From Circinella umbellata (taxonomy: Eukaryota; Mucoromycota; Mucoromycetes; Mucorales; Lichtheimiaceae), in NCBI GenBank assembly GCA_025093555.1, contig JAIWNF010000032.1, positions 434,001-498,000 of the forward strand: a DNA stretch of 64,000 bases, written 5' to 3'. How positions within the stretch are numbered: position 1 is the stretch's first letter; every line of letters starts with the position of its first letter. A program made the translations under genes and the position numbers. Of this stretch, positions 37,083 through 48,867 are shown piece by piece. A model generated the notes under the pieces. It had not been told where the DNA came from. It worked only from the letters and a program-made list of their open reading frames with translations, and did no database searches.

Positions 37083-39831
37083 ATGAATCTGTCTCTCCTT
37101 TTCTTGGTTATAACATTGTTCTGTATAAACAGTATTTTTGGCGATTTACAGGTAAAAATAAATAACAATAATTCATTGTTATTCCCCTTATTTTTTTTTT
37201 AATATTAATGATTTATTATTTATTTTTAGACTTTGGATTCATCCCAGATCTATGATATTCTACAGCAGGGACAGCATTATAAGCAGGAACTACAGCTTGA
37301 AAAGGAACGATTTTACGAGAGCATAAAAGCATATACGAAAGAGGATAATGACGCAGGGCTTTTTCGACTTGCAGGTGTAAAACTAGATGATTTTACAGCA
37401 TTTGAAAAACTTGTTTTTGGCATGGTTGAAATTTATGATCAAACTGTTCATCGGAATCACGGTACCTATGATTTCAGAACTCCTGCTCTCAAACTCACGT
37501 TCGATTTTCAACTTGCCATCAAGGAATCACACGTTCATTTGAAATCCCATTCGTTTGATGAACTTAGCCGATTAACCTTATCGCCACCGCCACTCGAGGA
37601 CGTTAATAACAACGAAGAAGTGAAACTATCACCTAAAACGGCAACGGGATATACACCTCATCATGTTCATAACGAAGGAGACGGACCAAATTCTGGTGAA
37701 GCAATCCAAGAAATGCTCCATGGAATGTTACAAGAAGTCCGTCAAAATGCTGATCAACTGGAAGAAGGCATGCATCATCATAATATGGCGTTTCCTTCAT
37801 CGGGTGATGGAGCAACAATCGAGACTGTATTGAAATTAAACGATGATGATGGAAAAGAGGATGAAAATAATGCTATATTAATTGATCAGGATAATAATGA
37901 GTATATTATGACACGACCTTTTGATACAACTGTGATTTATGAAGGTATTTTTCTTTCTTTCTTTGTCTGTGTGTGCAACAGTATGACAATTGTACAACGA
38001 CAAAGGAGTTAATGGTAGATCGTATGAAAAAAAAATGTGTATATCACAATGCTAATACTAGTTTTTTTCTAAATCCACATGAAAAAAAAAAGATGTACAA
38101 TTATTGCATGATTTCATTTTAATTATAGTCGTTTCATTTGTATTTGGTTGGATCTTTTCTGTTATTGGTCTTCCTGGTAAATTATAATGTTTATTTTTAG
38201 AGCGATAAAAAAAAAAGGGTTGTTGTTTTTGCTATTGCTAAGCAACAAAACGTGGACATGACGGAAACTAAACTTCTATTGTTATTATCTATTTTTACAG
38301 CATTTTTTGGATATATCTTAGCTGGCATAGTAGCAGGTCCATCAGGTTATAACCTTATCAGGGTAATTAAGGAGACAGAAACAGCCTTCATTTTATTTAC
38401 ATATCTCAAAAAATAATAGATTCTAACATTTAATTTTAGGAACTAATTCAAACGGAGACACTTGCTCAACTCGGAGTGGTATTTATTGTGTTCGTCTTGG
38501 GTCTCGAATTTTCTTTGGAAAAGCTTCGAGCCATGTGGCAGCTTGTGTTAGGGGGGGCTGTAATGATCCTCGTGGTGACGGTACTATTCTTTGTTATTAT
38601 GGGTACTATTCTTGGCGCCTCGATGAAAGAAGCTATTTTTGTTGGTGCATGCATTAGTCTGAGTTCGACAGCTGTCGTGGTAAAATGCATCAAGTTAGAC
38701 CATTTAGAGCATCTCTATGGTTTATTAGTGATGCAAGATGTCTTGCTTGGATTTATGCTGGTAAGCGTTTGATTACATTAAAAAAATTAATTTATTAGGA
38801 AAACGTACGTTAATCGATATTCACGGACTAAAATAAAAATATTTAACCGATGATAGGCCATTATTCCCGCACTTACCGAATCAGGTGTTCAAGTTCTGTA
38901 TGCAGTTTTAAAGATTTCGTTATCATTTTCTGTATTTGGCAGCTTGTGTTTTGGCATTGTCAAATTGATGCCATTATTGCCACATATTTTCCACAAGATA
39001 TTACCAAATGTAAAAGTAGCCTATAATCACGAATTGATGGTATTGGGTACTATTGCAGTATGTCTGGTCATGTTGTTGATATCTGATTACCTGGGACTCG
39101 GAATGGAAATCGGGTGTTTTGCAGCGGGTGTCATTGTACGGTCCCGGAAAAACTTGTTCGAATCCGCTTTGCACGTAATTGAGCCTGTCCGTGATTTATT
39201 TGCATGTCTCTTTTTTGCATCCATTGGTCTACATGTTTACCCCTCCTTTTTAGCTTCGGAAGCTATTTTATTGTTAACATTGTCGGGTGCTGTAATTGGA
39301 TTCAAGTATATCGCTACTTCAGTTATTCTAGTCTTTCTTAAAATGGATTTACGAAAATCTTCCACAATGGCTCTTGCGCTGGCGCAAATCTCAGAATTCG
39401 GTTTTGTTCTCGCCTCTCGTGCAAAACAACTCGATATTATTTCTCGTGAGGTGTATTATCTGCTATTAGCTGTGACATCGTTAACATTATTATCCACTCC
39501 GTTGTTATGGAAGTTAATGGATAAAACATCCATTTTGCATAATCCATCATCATCATCATCATCATTACCAAGCTCTTCTACTATGTCACATCATTATAAT
39601 AATTTTAATCATGATCATTCATCATCATCTTCTTCCTCCGCGATTATTCCTACGTCAAGCCTCCCATCTACTCCTGTATCCCATAATAATAGTAATAATA
39701 TTTCCTCTGCAAGTATTAACCATTCTCATTCTCAACATCATCCTCACCATCGTTTACATCACCAACAACAGGATAGGGATCATCCTGTGGTATCCATCCC
39801 CTTGGATGAATCAGCTGATAAATTTGCTTAG
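37083..39831 (+). CDS. Cation:proton antiporter, TMCO3/Kef-like (CPA2)
   Basis: Six exons join in phase: 37083-37151, 37230-37944, 38129-38176, 38301-38362, 38440-38760, 38857-39831. They give 729 residues. The N-terminus MNLSLLFLVITLFCINSIFG is a signal peptide. A charged lumenal or extracellular domain with heptad-like helices (residues about 30-250) precedes the membrane domain, the arrangement seen in animal TMCO3. The membrane part resembles bacterial KefB/KefC: GYILAGIVAGPSGYNLI, FVLGLEFSLEKL, ACISLSSTAVVVKC, LLVMQDVLLGFML, GCFAAGVIVRS and LALAQISEFGFVLASRA. This predicts electroneutral K+ or Na+ exchange for protons in an endomembrane. The last 110 residues are Ser/His/Asn-rich and cytosolic-looking. 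Ion preference is unknown. Confidence 0.88.
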
Positions 39832-40503
39832 TATAGTTTTGTTTTATTTTGTTTGTTTGTTTCTATTTTATATTACTTATAAATTTTATTTAATTGATTT
39901 GTTTATTTTTTTCTTCAGGAACAATTTGTATCATATAGCAATTATTAGTATTTTTTTCGTTCTCTTTTATTTATAGATTTTCTTTTCTATACGTATCTTT
40001 ATTTCTTTGTTCTCTCCCTCCTTCTCCTACCCACATTTTCGTCTAATAATATACATCTGTATATCTATATATAAATATACACTTTCAATTTTTATATTTT
40101 TATATATTTATATATTTTGGTATTTTTGTTTTTATAAATAGGAAATGATAGGATCTATAGCTTGCTTGTCTAAATGATTTCAAAGGGGGGTGAATTTATT
40201 ATAATGCAAATAAGGATTCTTTTATTTTTGAAATACAAGGAGATTAACGGGATTTATATACTTTCAGAAATAATGGGCCAGTTTATGACATATTATATAT
40301 CTGCTCACCCCTCTTTTTCTCCTTTTCGTCTGACACCTCACATCATACACCTCCTTTTTATTTATGCTTATCATACTCATCAAAACTTTTAGTTCGCATG
40401 TCAATATTATTTATTATATTAAGGAAGAGGGGAGAAAAAAAAAGTACAAGGTTTGTTATTATAATTATTATCATGATTTACAACGACTTTGTTTTTATTA
40501 TTT
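39832..40503. other. 3' flanks of two convergent genes
   Basis: AT-rich intergenic DNA between the antiporter and the minus-strand orphan gene. No gene recognised. Confidence 0.4.
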
Positions 40504-41553
40504 TTAAATGGATGTTGGTGATGATGGTATTTCATTTGCTTGAGGAATAATCCAATCTTCTTTTGTCTTGTCATTCATAACTAAGTACTGTCGTTGCTGA
40601 CGCTTCATACTGGCATCTCTTAGTTTAAGTAACATTGAACCATAATTATCAAAATAACGACGTAATTCATCAACACTCAACGCAGCCCATTTTTCTTGAG
40701 TTTCCGTTTCATCTTCTGGATTATCTTGAAACAAGTGAAGTGGATGAACAAGACCACGATATCCTGACCAGATCTCTTTTTCAAATCGATTATCCAAGTT
40801 TTCTTTAGTATTATCTAATGATACATCTTTGTCTGCAAGTTCTTTTTGTTGTTCTTCTTCTTGTTGTTGTTGTTGCTCCTCGCCGCCTTCTTCCTTGTCC
40901 TTCTTTTTCATTGAATGGAGATATCCATAACCTTGCCAAATAATAACTAATTGATTTTCTTTGTCGTCTGCTATAATATCCAATGTATTATCGTATTCAA
41001 CTGACTTTTCTTTCTTCTTTTTAACAGTTTGTTCTTGTTTCTTTTCAATATCATCAGATGTGATCATTCCTCCGTGCCGATCCGACAGGTCCTGAGTAAC
41101 CAGCACAGGTACCAACCCCGCTGACCCGCCTGATTGCTGTTGTTGCTTTGACTGCGGAGTAGCATACAAAACAGCTGACAGCGACCGTCGAATACTACTA
41201 CGAACCTCCTTATGGTTTGCTTGTTGAACTTCAGCAGGATCATATTGTGTACTGGTAGGTCGACTTTTATTATTATTGCTGGTTAGATTACGAAATGATT
41301 GCAAGTATAAACTTTGTGACTTTTGCGCTCGTCGACGTCGTTTTCGTTCATCGTCATTACTGACATCTTCTTGTGATGGTGCAGATGGTGGTTGGCTTTT
41401 ATTTTCTTCTACTGGCGAAGTAGTAGTATTCTTACTATCAAAATTGTTTGTATTATTGTTGCTTTTATTGAATAATGAAAAGCCGGCAAATGAAAATCGT
41501 TTACTTGCTCTTTTGTTATTAGTTGTTGTAGTAGCAATAGCGGCTGTTGACAT
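40504..41553 (-). CDS. Orphan disordered protein, single exon
   Basis: An uninterrupted 349-residue frame without recognised domains. The N-terminus is Thr/Asn/Ser-rich and basic (ASKRFSFAGFSLFNK, RRSLSAVLYATP), with RS-type phosphorylatable motifs. The middle contains Lys- and Gln/Glu-rich stretches. Two related short motifs, IWQGYGYLH (about residue 205) and IWSGYRGLVH (about residue 265), suggest a duplicated binding element of the form IWxGYxxL-H. No signal peptide or membrane segment is visible. Maintenance of a 1-kb frame and codon use like the neighbouring genes support a real gene. Function is unknown and I make no assignment. Confidence 0.7.
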   Translation of the reverse strand: MSTAAIATTTTNNKRASKRFSFAGFSLFNKSNNNTNNFDSKNTTTSPVEENKSQPPSAPSQEDVSNDDERKRRRRAQKSQSLYLQSFRNLTSNNNKSRPTSTQYDPAEVQQANHKEVRSSIRRSLSAVLYATPQSKQQQQSGGSAGLVPVLVTQDLSDRHGGMITSDDIEKKQEQTVKKKKEKSVEYDNTLDIIADDKENQLVIIWQGYGYLHSMKKKDKEEGGEEQQQQQEEEQQKELADKDVSLDNTKENLDNRFEKEIWSGYRGLVHPLHLFQDNPEDETETQEKWAALSVDELRRYFDNYGSMLLKLRDASMKRQQRQYLVMNDKTKEDWIIPQANEIPSSPTSI

Positions 41554-44370
41554 GGATGATATTATATTTGGATGAAAGAAAGAAAGAAAGAGAAAGAAAT
41601 AACTTCAAAAATAATAATAAAAAAAAAGGAGTGATAGTAATAAGATATTGTTATAAAGTAAACGAATAAATAATAGTGAAAAAAAAGAAAGAGAGAAAGG
41701 AAAAATAAAAATGCGTGCTGCTTTGTTTACAAATTCTATTAGTTGATATATGCGTGCGTTTGTATATTATCTTAAATTGCACACAATTATTCCTTGCTTC
41801 TCTCTATTTGAAAAGAGGGTTTCCTCCTCTCAAGGACAAAAAAAAAAGTTTTCGGTGTTTAACCCGCCTCTTTTCATTTCTTGTCAAACCTATGACAATC
41901 CTAATACAGAAACTATCCATGCCTTCCTACTCATCTCTTAAAATAATAACTCCGGATGTATTTTCTTGTAACACACTCTCCACAGCGTTTTTTTTTTTCT
42001 TCGTCGCGTTATATGTAATGTTGTACCAGTATAAGTTTATTAGTTTATGTTTACATGTAACCATGTTCAATAGTAAACATGTCAATTTAACAGGATGCTA
42101 CGTTATTTAATATCCTTTATTAATCATTTTATTATAATAACAGAACGACCTTTTTTTTTTGCTCTTTATTATTATCGTAATATAAACGTTTTGTTGATGA
42201 TAGACTGGAAGTAGAATTAATTAAATGGATCAAGAACGCATGAAAGATCTAGAATTTAGCATTTACATTTATAGTCACTTGCTATTCATCAAAGTCGCTT
42301 TTGGTGTAACTAATATTGTTATACCTATAACTTTTCAACATCCCACGTGCGATATGTTCTTGTTTCGTTTAATCGAGCACAGCAGTTGTTACTGTCTTAC
42401 ATAACCGTTTGATAACATGAAATTAGATCTAGCTTTTCTATTAAGTAGATCAAAATAAACTACGTGTTTTACTTTCACCATTGTGATCATATACATATGT
42501 ATTATATAAAATAAAGAATGAAAAGACCTCGAACAATTCTAGTAAAACCACTAAACCTCATGCGTTCAAAAACTTGTTTTAAGTTTATTATATTGTATAA
42601 CATGTTGTATTGTTATCAAGTATATTTTAATATATGCATAAACAGTGTTACATAATGAGATTATATAGGTATTTATACATACTTTTCTATCAGTAATATC
42701 ATTAACAATTAATGAAAAGTATAACAATAATCTTCAAAGTATGGAAGTAATTAATATCATCGAACTCGTTCCAGCAGATCGAGTTTTCTCCTATTGACAA
42801 ATCTTGTTGATCTATATTTTTAATCGTCGATCCCCCTTCCCCACAATCAAATTCAGTTTTGTTTTGACGTCTCTGCTTGTATATGCTGTACTAACAAATT
42901 CGTTACGTGTTAATTGAATTTGTTATTATCTTGTAAAACCTTTAATAATAATTGTCTAACTTCATTATATATATTCCGAACAAAAAAAAAAAAAAAAGCT
43001 TGGTTAAATGCTGTGCTACTGTAGTTTCATGAAAAAAAAGACAAGTGATTTTTTATTACATATTTCAATTACTTTAGATTTTATGATTGATCGTCAATTT
43101 TAATATCGCTCCTATTTCTGTAAATATATGAAATACGCAGTTTTTTTTTTTTTTTGTGTTATAATAATATAACAATAATAATTATAATATAAGTCTAATA
43201 TAAAAATAGAATTGAGAATGGTCAACAAGATATTTTATTATTTCAATGGATGTACCTGCTGTGTGTGTAGCTCATCATAATGTTAAAATTAGTAATAGTT
43301 TTATTTTATTTTTTTAAGAAATGTCGTACACATCACGTTTTCTGTGTAAGGTCTGTGGCAACTTGTGTAACACAAAGCGTCAGAAACCTATGTCGGATGA
43401 AATGTATCCGTTCTTGTGGATAAAGTTTGTTACTGTTATGATATTTTTGTATTTACAGCATTTGGAAGGTACGTTTGATCAATAAGTATGAAAATGAATA
43501 ATGCTTTTTTTAAAGTGAGTCTTTACATAAAGTTGAGCTAAGGTTGAGATCGTGATACCTATGGTATTGGCCAACGTCAGAGAAAATTCATCCAAATAGT
43601 GAAAATATCATATGATCAGAATAAAACATACGATCTATAGTATTATTATGATAATAATGCTCTTGTTCAACTTTTCCAGCAAAATGGTATACCAAAACAA
43701 CCCATGATCGTTCGTTTCTTTGATACAGAAGAGACATATGATGCTGACCACCTTACGAATGGTACCTAATTTATGTTGTTTAAATTGTAAATAATAAAAT
43801 GATACTTGAAAAAGTTTAATAATTCTTAACAATTTTATTAGAAACGAGTGATATAATTATGGTCAAAGTTAATATATAACAATAACAATATTAAATGAGT
43901 CATAGAATGTTCTGTTTGTTTGGTGGGTGGTATGTTTATAGTATAAAGATTAAAATAAAATAGAGTGAATCCCAATGGAACTAAATAATTATGGCCATTT
44001 ATAATTGCATCGCTTTCCCCATTAATCAAGCTGTCGTTATGTTGATGCTTCATTATGCTCGTTGTTGTTGTATGGCGATAATGGCTTTGTGGCCATCTGT
44101 ACCCATAAAAAAATCTTTATGTCTTCAGGTTATCATATTCAGTCCCCATCCATAGCAGTGGTATTATTGGTGTAGCCAAGCTACCCAATAAAAGGATTTT
44201 ATCTAAAAAAAATATGTAGCTCGACAGCATAAAATAATAATAGTAAATAAAAAGAGTACATTGGCTTGGTGAATTTCGACCGACAAGAAAAAAAACTGCT
44301 AAACGAAAAAAAAAGAAAAAGAACATTTTGATTCCATTACCTCTAAACCCTGGTGGTTGTCATTTGTCTT
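41554..44370. other. Gene-poor stretch
   Basis: About 2.8 kb of AT-rich DNA with poly-T/poly-A runs (43140-43156, 42985-43000). It contains one small coding-like frame at 43321-43485, listed separately, and otherwise nothing supportable. Confidence 0.45.
43321..43485 (+). CDS. Small Cys-containing open frame (doubtful)
   Basis: A 54-codon frame starting at an ATG reads MSYTSRFLCKVCGNLCNTK, then a hydrophobic segment (FVTVMIFLYL). It could be a zinc-ribbon fragment or the first exon of a decayed gene; a GTACGT donor lies at about 43469. No homologue is recognised and no second exon was found. Chance is a real alternative. Confidence 0.2.
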   Translation: MSYTSRFLCKVCGNLCNTKRQKPMSDEMYPFLWIKFVTVMIFLYLQHLEGTFDQ

Positions 44371-44375
44371 GCTCG

Positions 44376-44775
44376 GTGATCACTTGCAACAACACGCGGT
44401 TGACCCCCCGACCATGATCCTGGTACAGAATGTGGTGTTGTGCCTGAATGCCCATATTGTTACTCTCCATGCCTATATAGTCAACCTCATTACTATGAGC
44501 AAGTCACAATAAAGAGTGAGGATCATGAGATGACAGCGATAGAGGAAGAATGCTGGGCCTAACATGCAGTTGTGATCGCTAGAAACCTGCAACAACATGC
44601 GGTTGACCCCCCGACCATGATCCTGGTGCAGAATGTGGTGTTGTGCCTGAATGCCCATATTGTTACTCTCCATGCCTATATAGTCAACCTCATTACTATG
44701 AGCAAGTCACAATAAAGAGTGAGGATCATGAGATGACAGCGATAGAGGAAGAATGCTGGGCCTAATATGCAGTTG
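44376..44775. repeat. Two-copy tandem duplication, period about 203 bp
   Basis: The block at 44386-44572 (GCAACAACACGCGG ... ATGCAGTTG) recurs at 44589-44775 with only a few substitutions. The linkers also match (TGATCACT before copy 1, TGATCGCT before copy 2). Near-identity suggests a recent duplication. On the minus strand both copies include the frame ...GPAFFLYRCHLMILTL..., which is not recognisable as a known protein. Confidence 0.9.
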
Positions 44776-45121
44776 GTTCCATGAGCAAAAATTAATAAAT
44801 CAATAAATATGCTTGAAGAAAAGAATCGGATGTTTAATGCTGATGACGTGAGGATTAAATTTTTCATTCTGTCTGGCTTTAACTCTTCACCAACTACGTA
44901 AATCTTTGAAGAACTCTTTATCCATTACTTATTGTCAACCATTGTTGTCTCATACTCTTGAATCTTTAAAAAACTTTTTACCCACTACCACTTAATTATC
45001 TACAAACTTTAATATAAACCTAATATGAAGATTCCGCGCTGCTTTGGTTTCTCCCCAAATTTTAAGCTTTCCAAAGATGAAATTCAGAACATAAAAGCGC
45101 CAACATACTTATGCACACTAA

Positions 45122-45421
45122 GAGCATGCCCAACGGACTCCCCAAATTTTTTGCTAGATATAAACCCAGAATCAGTGCCGAAATTTGGCAATTGTGCAAA
45201 TCACCCAACGGACTCCCCAAATTAAGATTTTTTATTTCAAGGCACAGGAGGGTGTTTGGAGATCAGCCAGAGGCTCCCGTAATTTGGAGAATGGTGACTC
45301 TGAATTTGGGTTTTCATAGATTTTAGCTTTTCATTTGGAGACTCCGTTGGGGCAATGAATCTCCAAATCGGTTCTCCAAATCTAGCAAATTTCATTTTTC
45401 GGGAGTCCGTTGGGCATGCTC
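45122..45421. mobile_element. 300-bp MITE, PIF/Harbinger-like
   Basis: A 21-bp perfect terminal inverted repeat (GAGCATGCCCAACGGACTCC plus C) bounds exactly 300 bp and is flanked on both sides by the trinucleotide TAA (45119-45121 and 45422-45424). A 3-bp TWA duplication is the hallmark of PIF/Harbinger elements. Inside, the motif CCCAACGGACTCCCCAAATT recurs at about 45207 and, inverted, at about 45345, giving further internal symmetry. No coding capacity is seen. It lies just upstream of the coding-like start of the PD-(D/E)XK-like gene. Confidence 0.88.
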
Positions 45422-45424
45422 TAA

Positions 45425-47897
45425 CTGCTCAAAACTGGTCTAATGAAGCAGCTCTTATCAACGCTTTTCCAGTTGATTCAATTCTTAAATATAATTACCA
45501 AGAGATAAAAGAAATAATAACAAGTTTTTTTTTAGCGCAATAGCAAGTAATGGATCCCAAATATTTGTTCGCGCTTATGCAAAAAAGTGTCAAGAATTTT
45601 TTTCATCGAGCCATGGTAAAAAGTTCCTACTTGATGCACTCCGTGACCGCAGTTCTGCCTTTCACACACAACGATTAAAAAAGCAAATTGAGCAAGAAAA
45701 ACAATCAGCAGAGCTAGAAGGCGATCTCAATGGTGTTAAACTGTCGCGTCTTGGTGGACAAAAGTACTCTGAAGAACTTGATAATGTACATATGCTTTTT
45801 CTGATAGCCTTTTTTTTTGCCATTATAGTTGTTAATTGTATCTTTTCCTCCTCTGTTCATAGGCTCTTTACGAAGGATCAAGTATGGGAACAAGTGTTAC
45901 TACAACAAATGAATCGAGTGTAACTATGGCTGCTGCTACTACTACTACTACTACTTCGACTGACGCTCAAGACTTTACTTCAGCGTCGCTTTATGATGAT
46001 AACTATTCCGATACCGTGTTAGCTAGTACTGACACAGATGATTTTGGTGAAGAAGAGCCATCAGTAACTGAGGGTGAGTACGATGAGAAAACTGAACGAG
46101 CTGTTGCTGTGGCGGCCGAAATGGCTTGTGAAATTGTTGAAGACGAATTGCCAATTCCTTTGGTGAAAGAGTTTTATAAATGGATGTATGCCTTGGTAAG
46201 TTGTACTGTAAAAGAAGTAGATATCACTATAAAATCATTTCAACGTAGGTCTTATTGACTAGTTTCAAAAAAGCTTCTTGGGAAACATTATACAAGCAAA
46301 AATGATTCAATTGATAATTATGAATGGGATCAAACAAGTCCACAGGATGCTTTAAATCAAGTTTCGTATGTGCTTCTCTCTCAATATGATTCGAAGTGCA
46401 ACCTGAACTTTTGTGCCTTACAGTATGTCAACTTTCTCATCCCCCCTCTCGCTCCCTCTCAGGATCATAATGATTATAATTTCTCATATATTGTTTTCAC
46501 TGCTCTTAGATTGACACTCTCGTACATTGTTAATCTCGCAAATGAAGAGATGAAAGATATCGTGCTACCATGTATGAGTGACACGTCAATCGTGCAGTGG
46601 TTAGATCACAAATATAATGATGAGGCGACTAGTGAGCAGATAAATGATGAATACGGATGTATTAGCAAAATAGGGGACAAAATATGCCAGGTAATATTTT
46701 GTGTATATGTAATACAAAACTCATTGACGTAATAATATTTTGTACAATCTAGTCACTTTTTGATAAAAAAACAAAGAAATCCCAAGAAACGCTATCAAGA
46801 TGCCTTGAGAAGCATTAACAAGATGAAGAGTAAACACCTAGAAGATACTATCGATTGTTTGGAGCTTCAAGTTCTTGATATATACGAGTATATGTAAGTT
46901 ATATATGTAGTAGAAGCTATATACCCACACATATTGGCACTAAAAGATGATTAATTGTTTAGATTACGTAACATTTATAAATTCGAGGATTTGAGCATTG
47001 ATAGTAACGCTACTGAATCCGATTTCTAATGCCATATATCCTATTATCAGCATCGTCATTCGTCGTACTCAAGACTTAAAATCAACAAGGTATTTGTAAA
47101 CTTTTATTGTTGTTTATGCGAAAAGTTTGGATTGTAAATTGTATTTTTGTTTCTTAGTGGCGAAGGTGTTTGTCAAGCTACCAAAGACGCTATTATACTA
47201 CTCAAAAAGAAATTTAACGTACAAAATACCCAAAGGATCTATGGCAGAAAAATTGACTTAATGTTTGTTGATCAGAAGCACAAGGTAGAGCTTTGCTCCT
47301 GTGAGTGGAAGAAAAGAAATGTATCTGTTGAAACCTTACTATGTCAACAGACAAAAAACCTTCGTGTCACGAAATGTATTTTCAAGAAAATTGCTAAGTT
47401 AAACATTTCGCTTCCTGAATTGCAATCGCTATCAATCGATATTATGGACTGGCGTGGTAAGTGTTGACTGCTTGTGAAAGGCGCAAGGTTGTTAAACTGA
47501 TACTTACAAAAACATATGCTCTATAGGATTTGACGGTTATATTCTGCAGATGGAAAGAGTTAATGGTGTATACTTAGTCAATTTCAATTCAGCAGTTCAT
47601 GTTCCCAGACATGTTAATCAAATAAAAGAATTTAAGGACTCCTTGGTTAGTCTTTTCAAATGGAAGGTATATAAGCTTTTTTTTTAGTTTAGTTTATATG
47701 AGTCAAGTTATAGTAGCATACTGATTCGTTTATCGTCCAATGTAACACTAGGATAAGCTTGTTGAGCTCAAGGATATTATCTCTTCTGCTAAAGCAGCTT
47801 CTAGTTCTTCAGGTAGTTTTGATGGCATTATCAATGCGCGCAAGAGATCTCCTTCTCCCGACGATTATACCTTTTTTTCTCCAAAGAGACCACGTTG
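45425..47897 (+). pseudogene. Lineage-restricted PD-(D/E)XK-like gene, probably frame-broken
   Basis: A multi-exon gene related to the one at 1-1133. A 5' piece reads AKKCQEFFSSSHGKKFLLDA to about 45785. The next exon (45863-46195) is Thr/Ser/Asp-rich. Further exons read NYEWDQTSPQDALNQVSYVL, ANEEMKDIVLPCMSDTSIVQ and RSINKMKSKHLEDTIDCLEL. The 3' exons (about 47159-47897) join cleanly: SGEGVCQATKDA, then GRKIDLMF...ELCSCEWKKR, GFDGYILQMERVNGVYLVNF, and a Ser-rich basic tail ending PDDYTFFSPKRPR. GRKID...CEWKK fits the D...ExK core of PD-(D/E)XK nucleases. Phases fail to close near 46260, 46750 and 47032, suggesting three frameshifts, although unrecognised splice sites remain possible. The tail (SPKRPR) could be a nuclear localisation signal. 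Confidence 0.55.
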
Positions 47898-48460
47898 AAC
47901 ATGAAGATCACCAACTAATATTTATGTAATTGATTAGGTGCCCCTTCCATGTATATAATAATTCAATGATACTTTTTACTACTACTACTACTATCATCAT
48001 TAAATGGTTACTATTATTTTTACCCTTACTTTTAACATTATTATCATTATTATTATTACTATTACCGAAAAAAATCCTTTTGAGGTGGTTTTGACAAGTA
48101 ATATAATTGATTATTGAAAAGGCGTAATTTAAAATCATATGAAGTGTATTTGCTCAAGGAGAAAAAAATGAAGTACGTCTGTGTGTATGGTATCCAGATG
48201 TGAAGTTTTTATCTATTTTTATATAAGTAATCGCTATGGGATTATTTGAACATGTAAATGGTGTCTTCTCTTTTTTTAATACAGTATTATGATCACGGTT
48301 ATAGCAACAAATCAAATTATGGTGATGGTATCAAATCACAGCAATTTTTGAAATATAATTATTCATCTTGACTTGAGTAAAAAATTTGAATCAATAAACT
48401 TCTTCTAAAACACGTGGTACAGGCCATTGTTTGATTATTATCATTATTAATTATTACGAG
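47898..48460. other. 3' flank with ATT/ACT trinucleotide runs
   Basis: No gene. Imperfect ACT (about 47977-47992) and ATT runs. Contains an isolated minus-strand Asn-rich frame (47908-48138) that is a translation of these repeats. Confidence 0.4.
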
Positions 48461-48585
48461 CCTTCTTCACCTTCGTACCTTCGTGGGTTGGGCCCCTCCG
48501 CTTCGCTTCGTGTCAACCCCTCCGGAGCTGCGGTTTGGCGGATCGTTGGGGGCAAGCCCCCAAACCCCCCAGACTTCCCTCCCAA
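48461..48585. repeat. GC-rich hairpin island
   Basis: A compact GC-rich segment in otherwise very AT-rich DNA. It contains CTTCGTACCTTCGTGGG, CTCCGGAG, and a perfect hairpin TTGGGGGC-AA-GCCCCCAA at 48546-48563 followed by a C-run. The composition is unlike any gene in the window. It resembles mobile GC-rich clusters or a transferred organellar/bacterial fragment; origin unknown. Confidence 0.6.
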
Positions 48586-48867
48586 TTCAATAAAAGTTCT
48601 AAATAATACTATTCGTGACACTAATGTTTTTTCCTATGAAATTATAAAAGCAAAAAAAACCATTTTTTCGACTATCAAATAGCTATCGATGTCTCTTTTG
48701 GAAGTACCATTGTATCATACCACGAAAAAAAGTTCTACCTGGCACACTTATAATATTTTCTTCTGATAAACAATAAATTTGACAATAAGTCCTTGATCAG
48801 AAATGGTTCTTTGATTATTGGTGCAGTACTAGTTATTTTATTTCTATGCGTATCAGCTTTGGAGTTA

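Noticed and set aside
39611..39976. 121-codon plus-strand frame at the antiporter 3' end
   Set aside because: Out-of-frame shadow of the Ser/His-rich antiporter tail running into the 3' flank.
41276..41575. 99-codon plus-strand frame
   Set aside because: Antisense shadow of the N-terminus of the orphan disordered protein on the minus strand.
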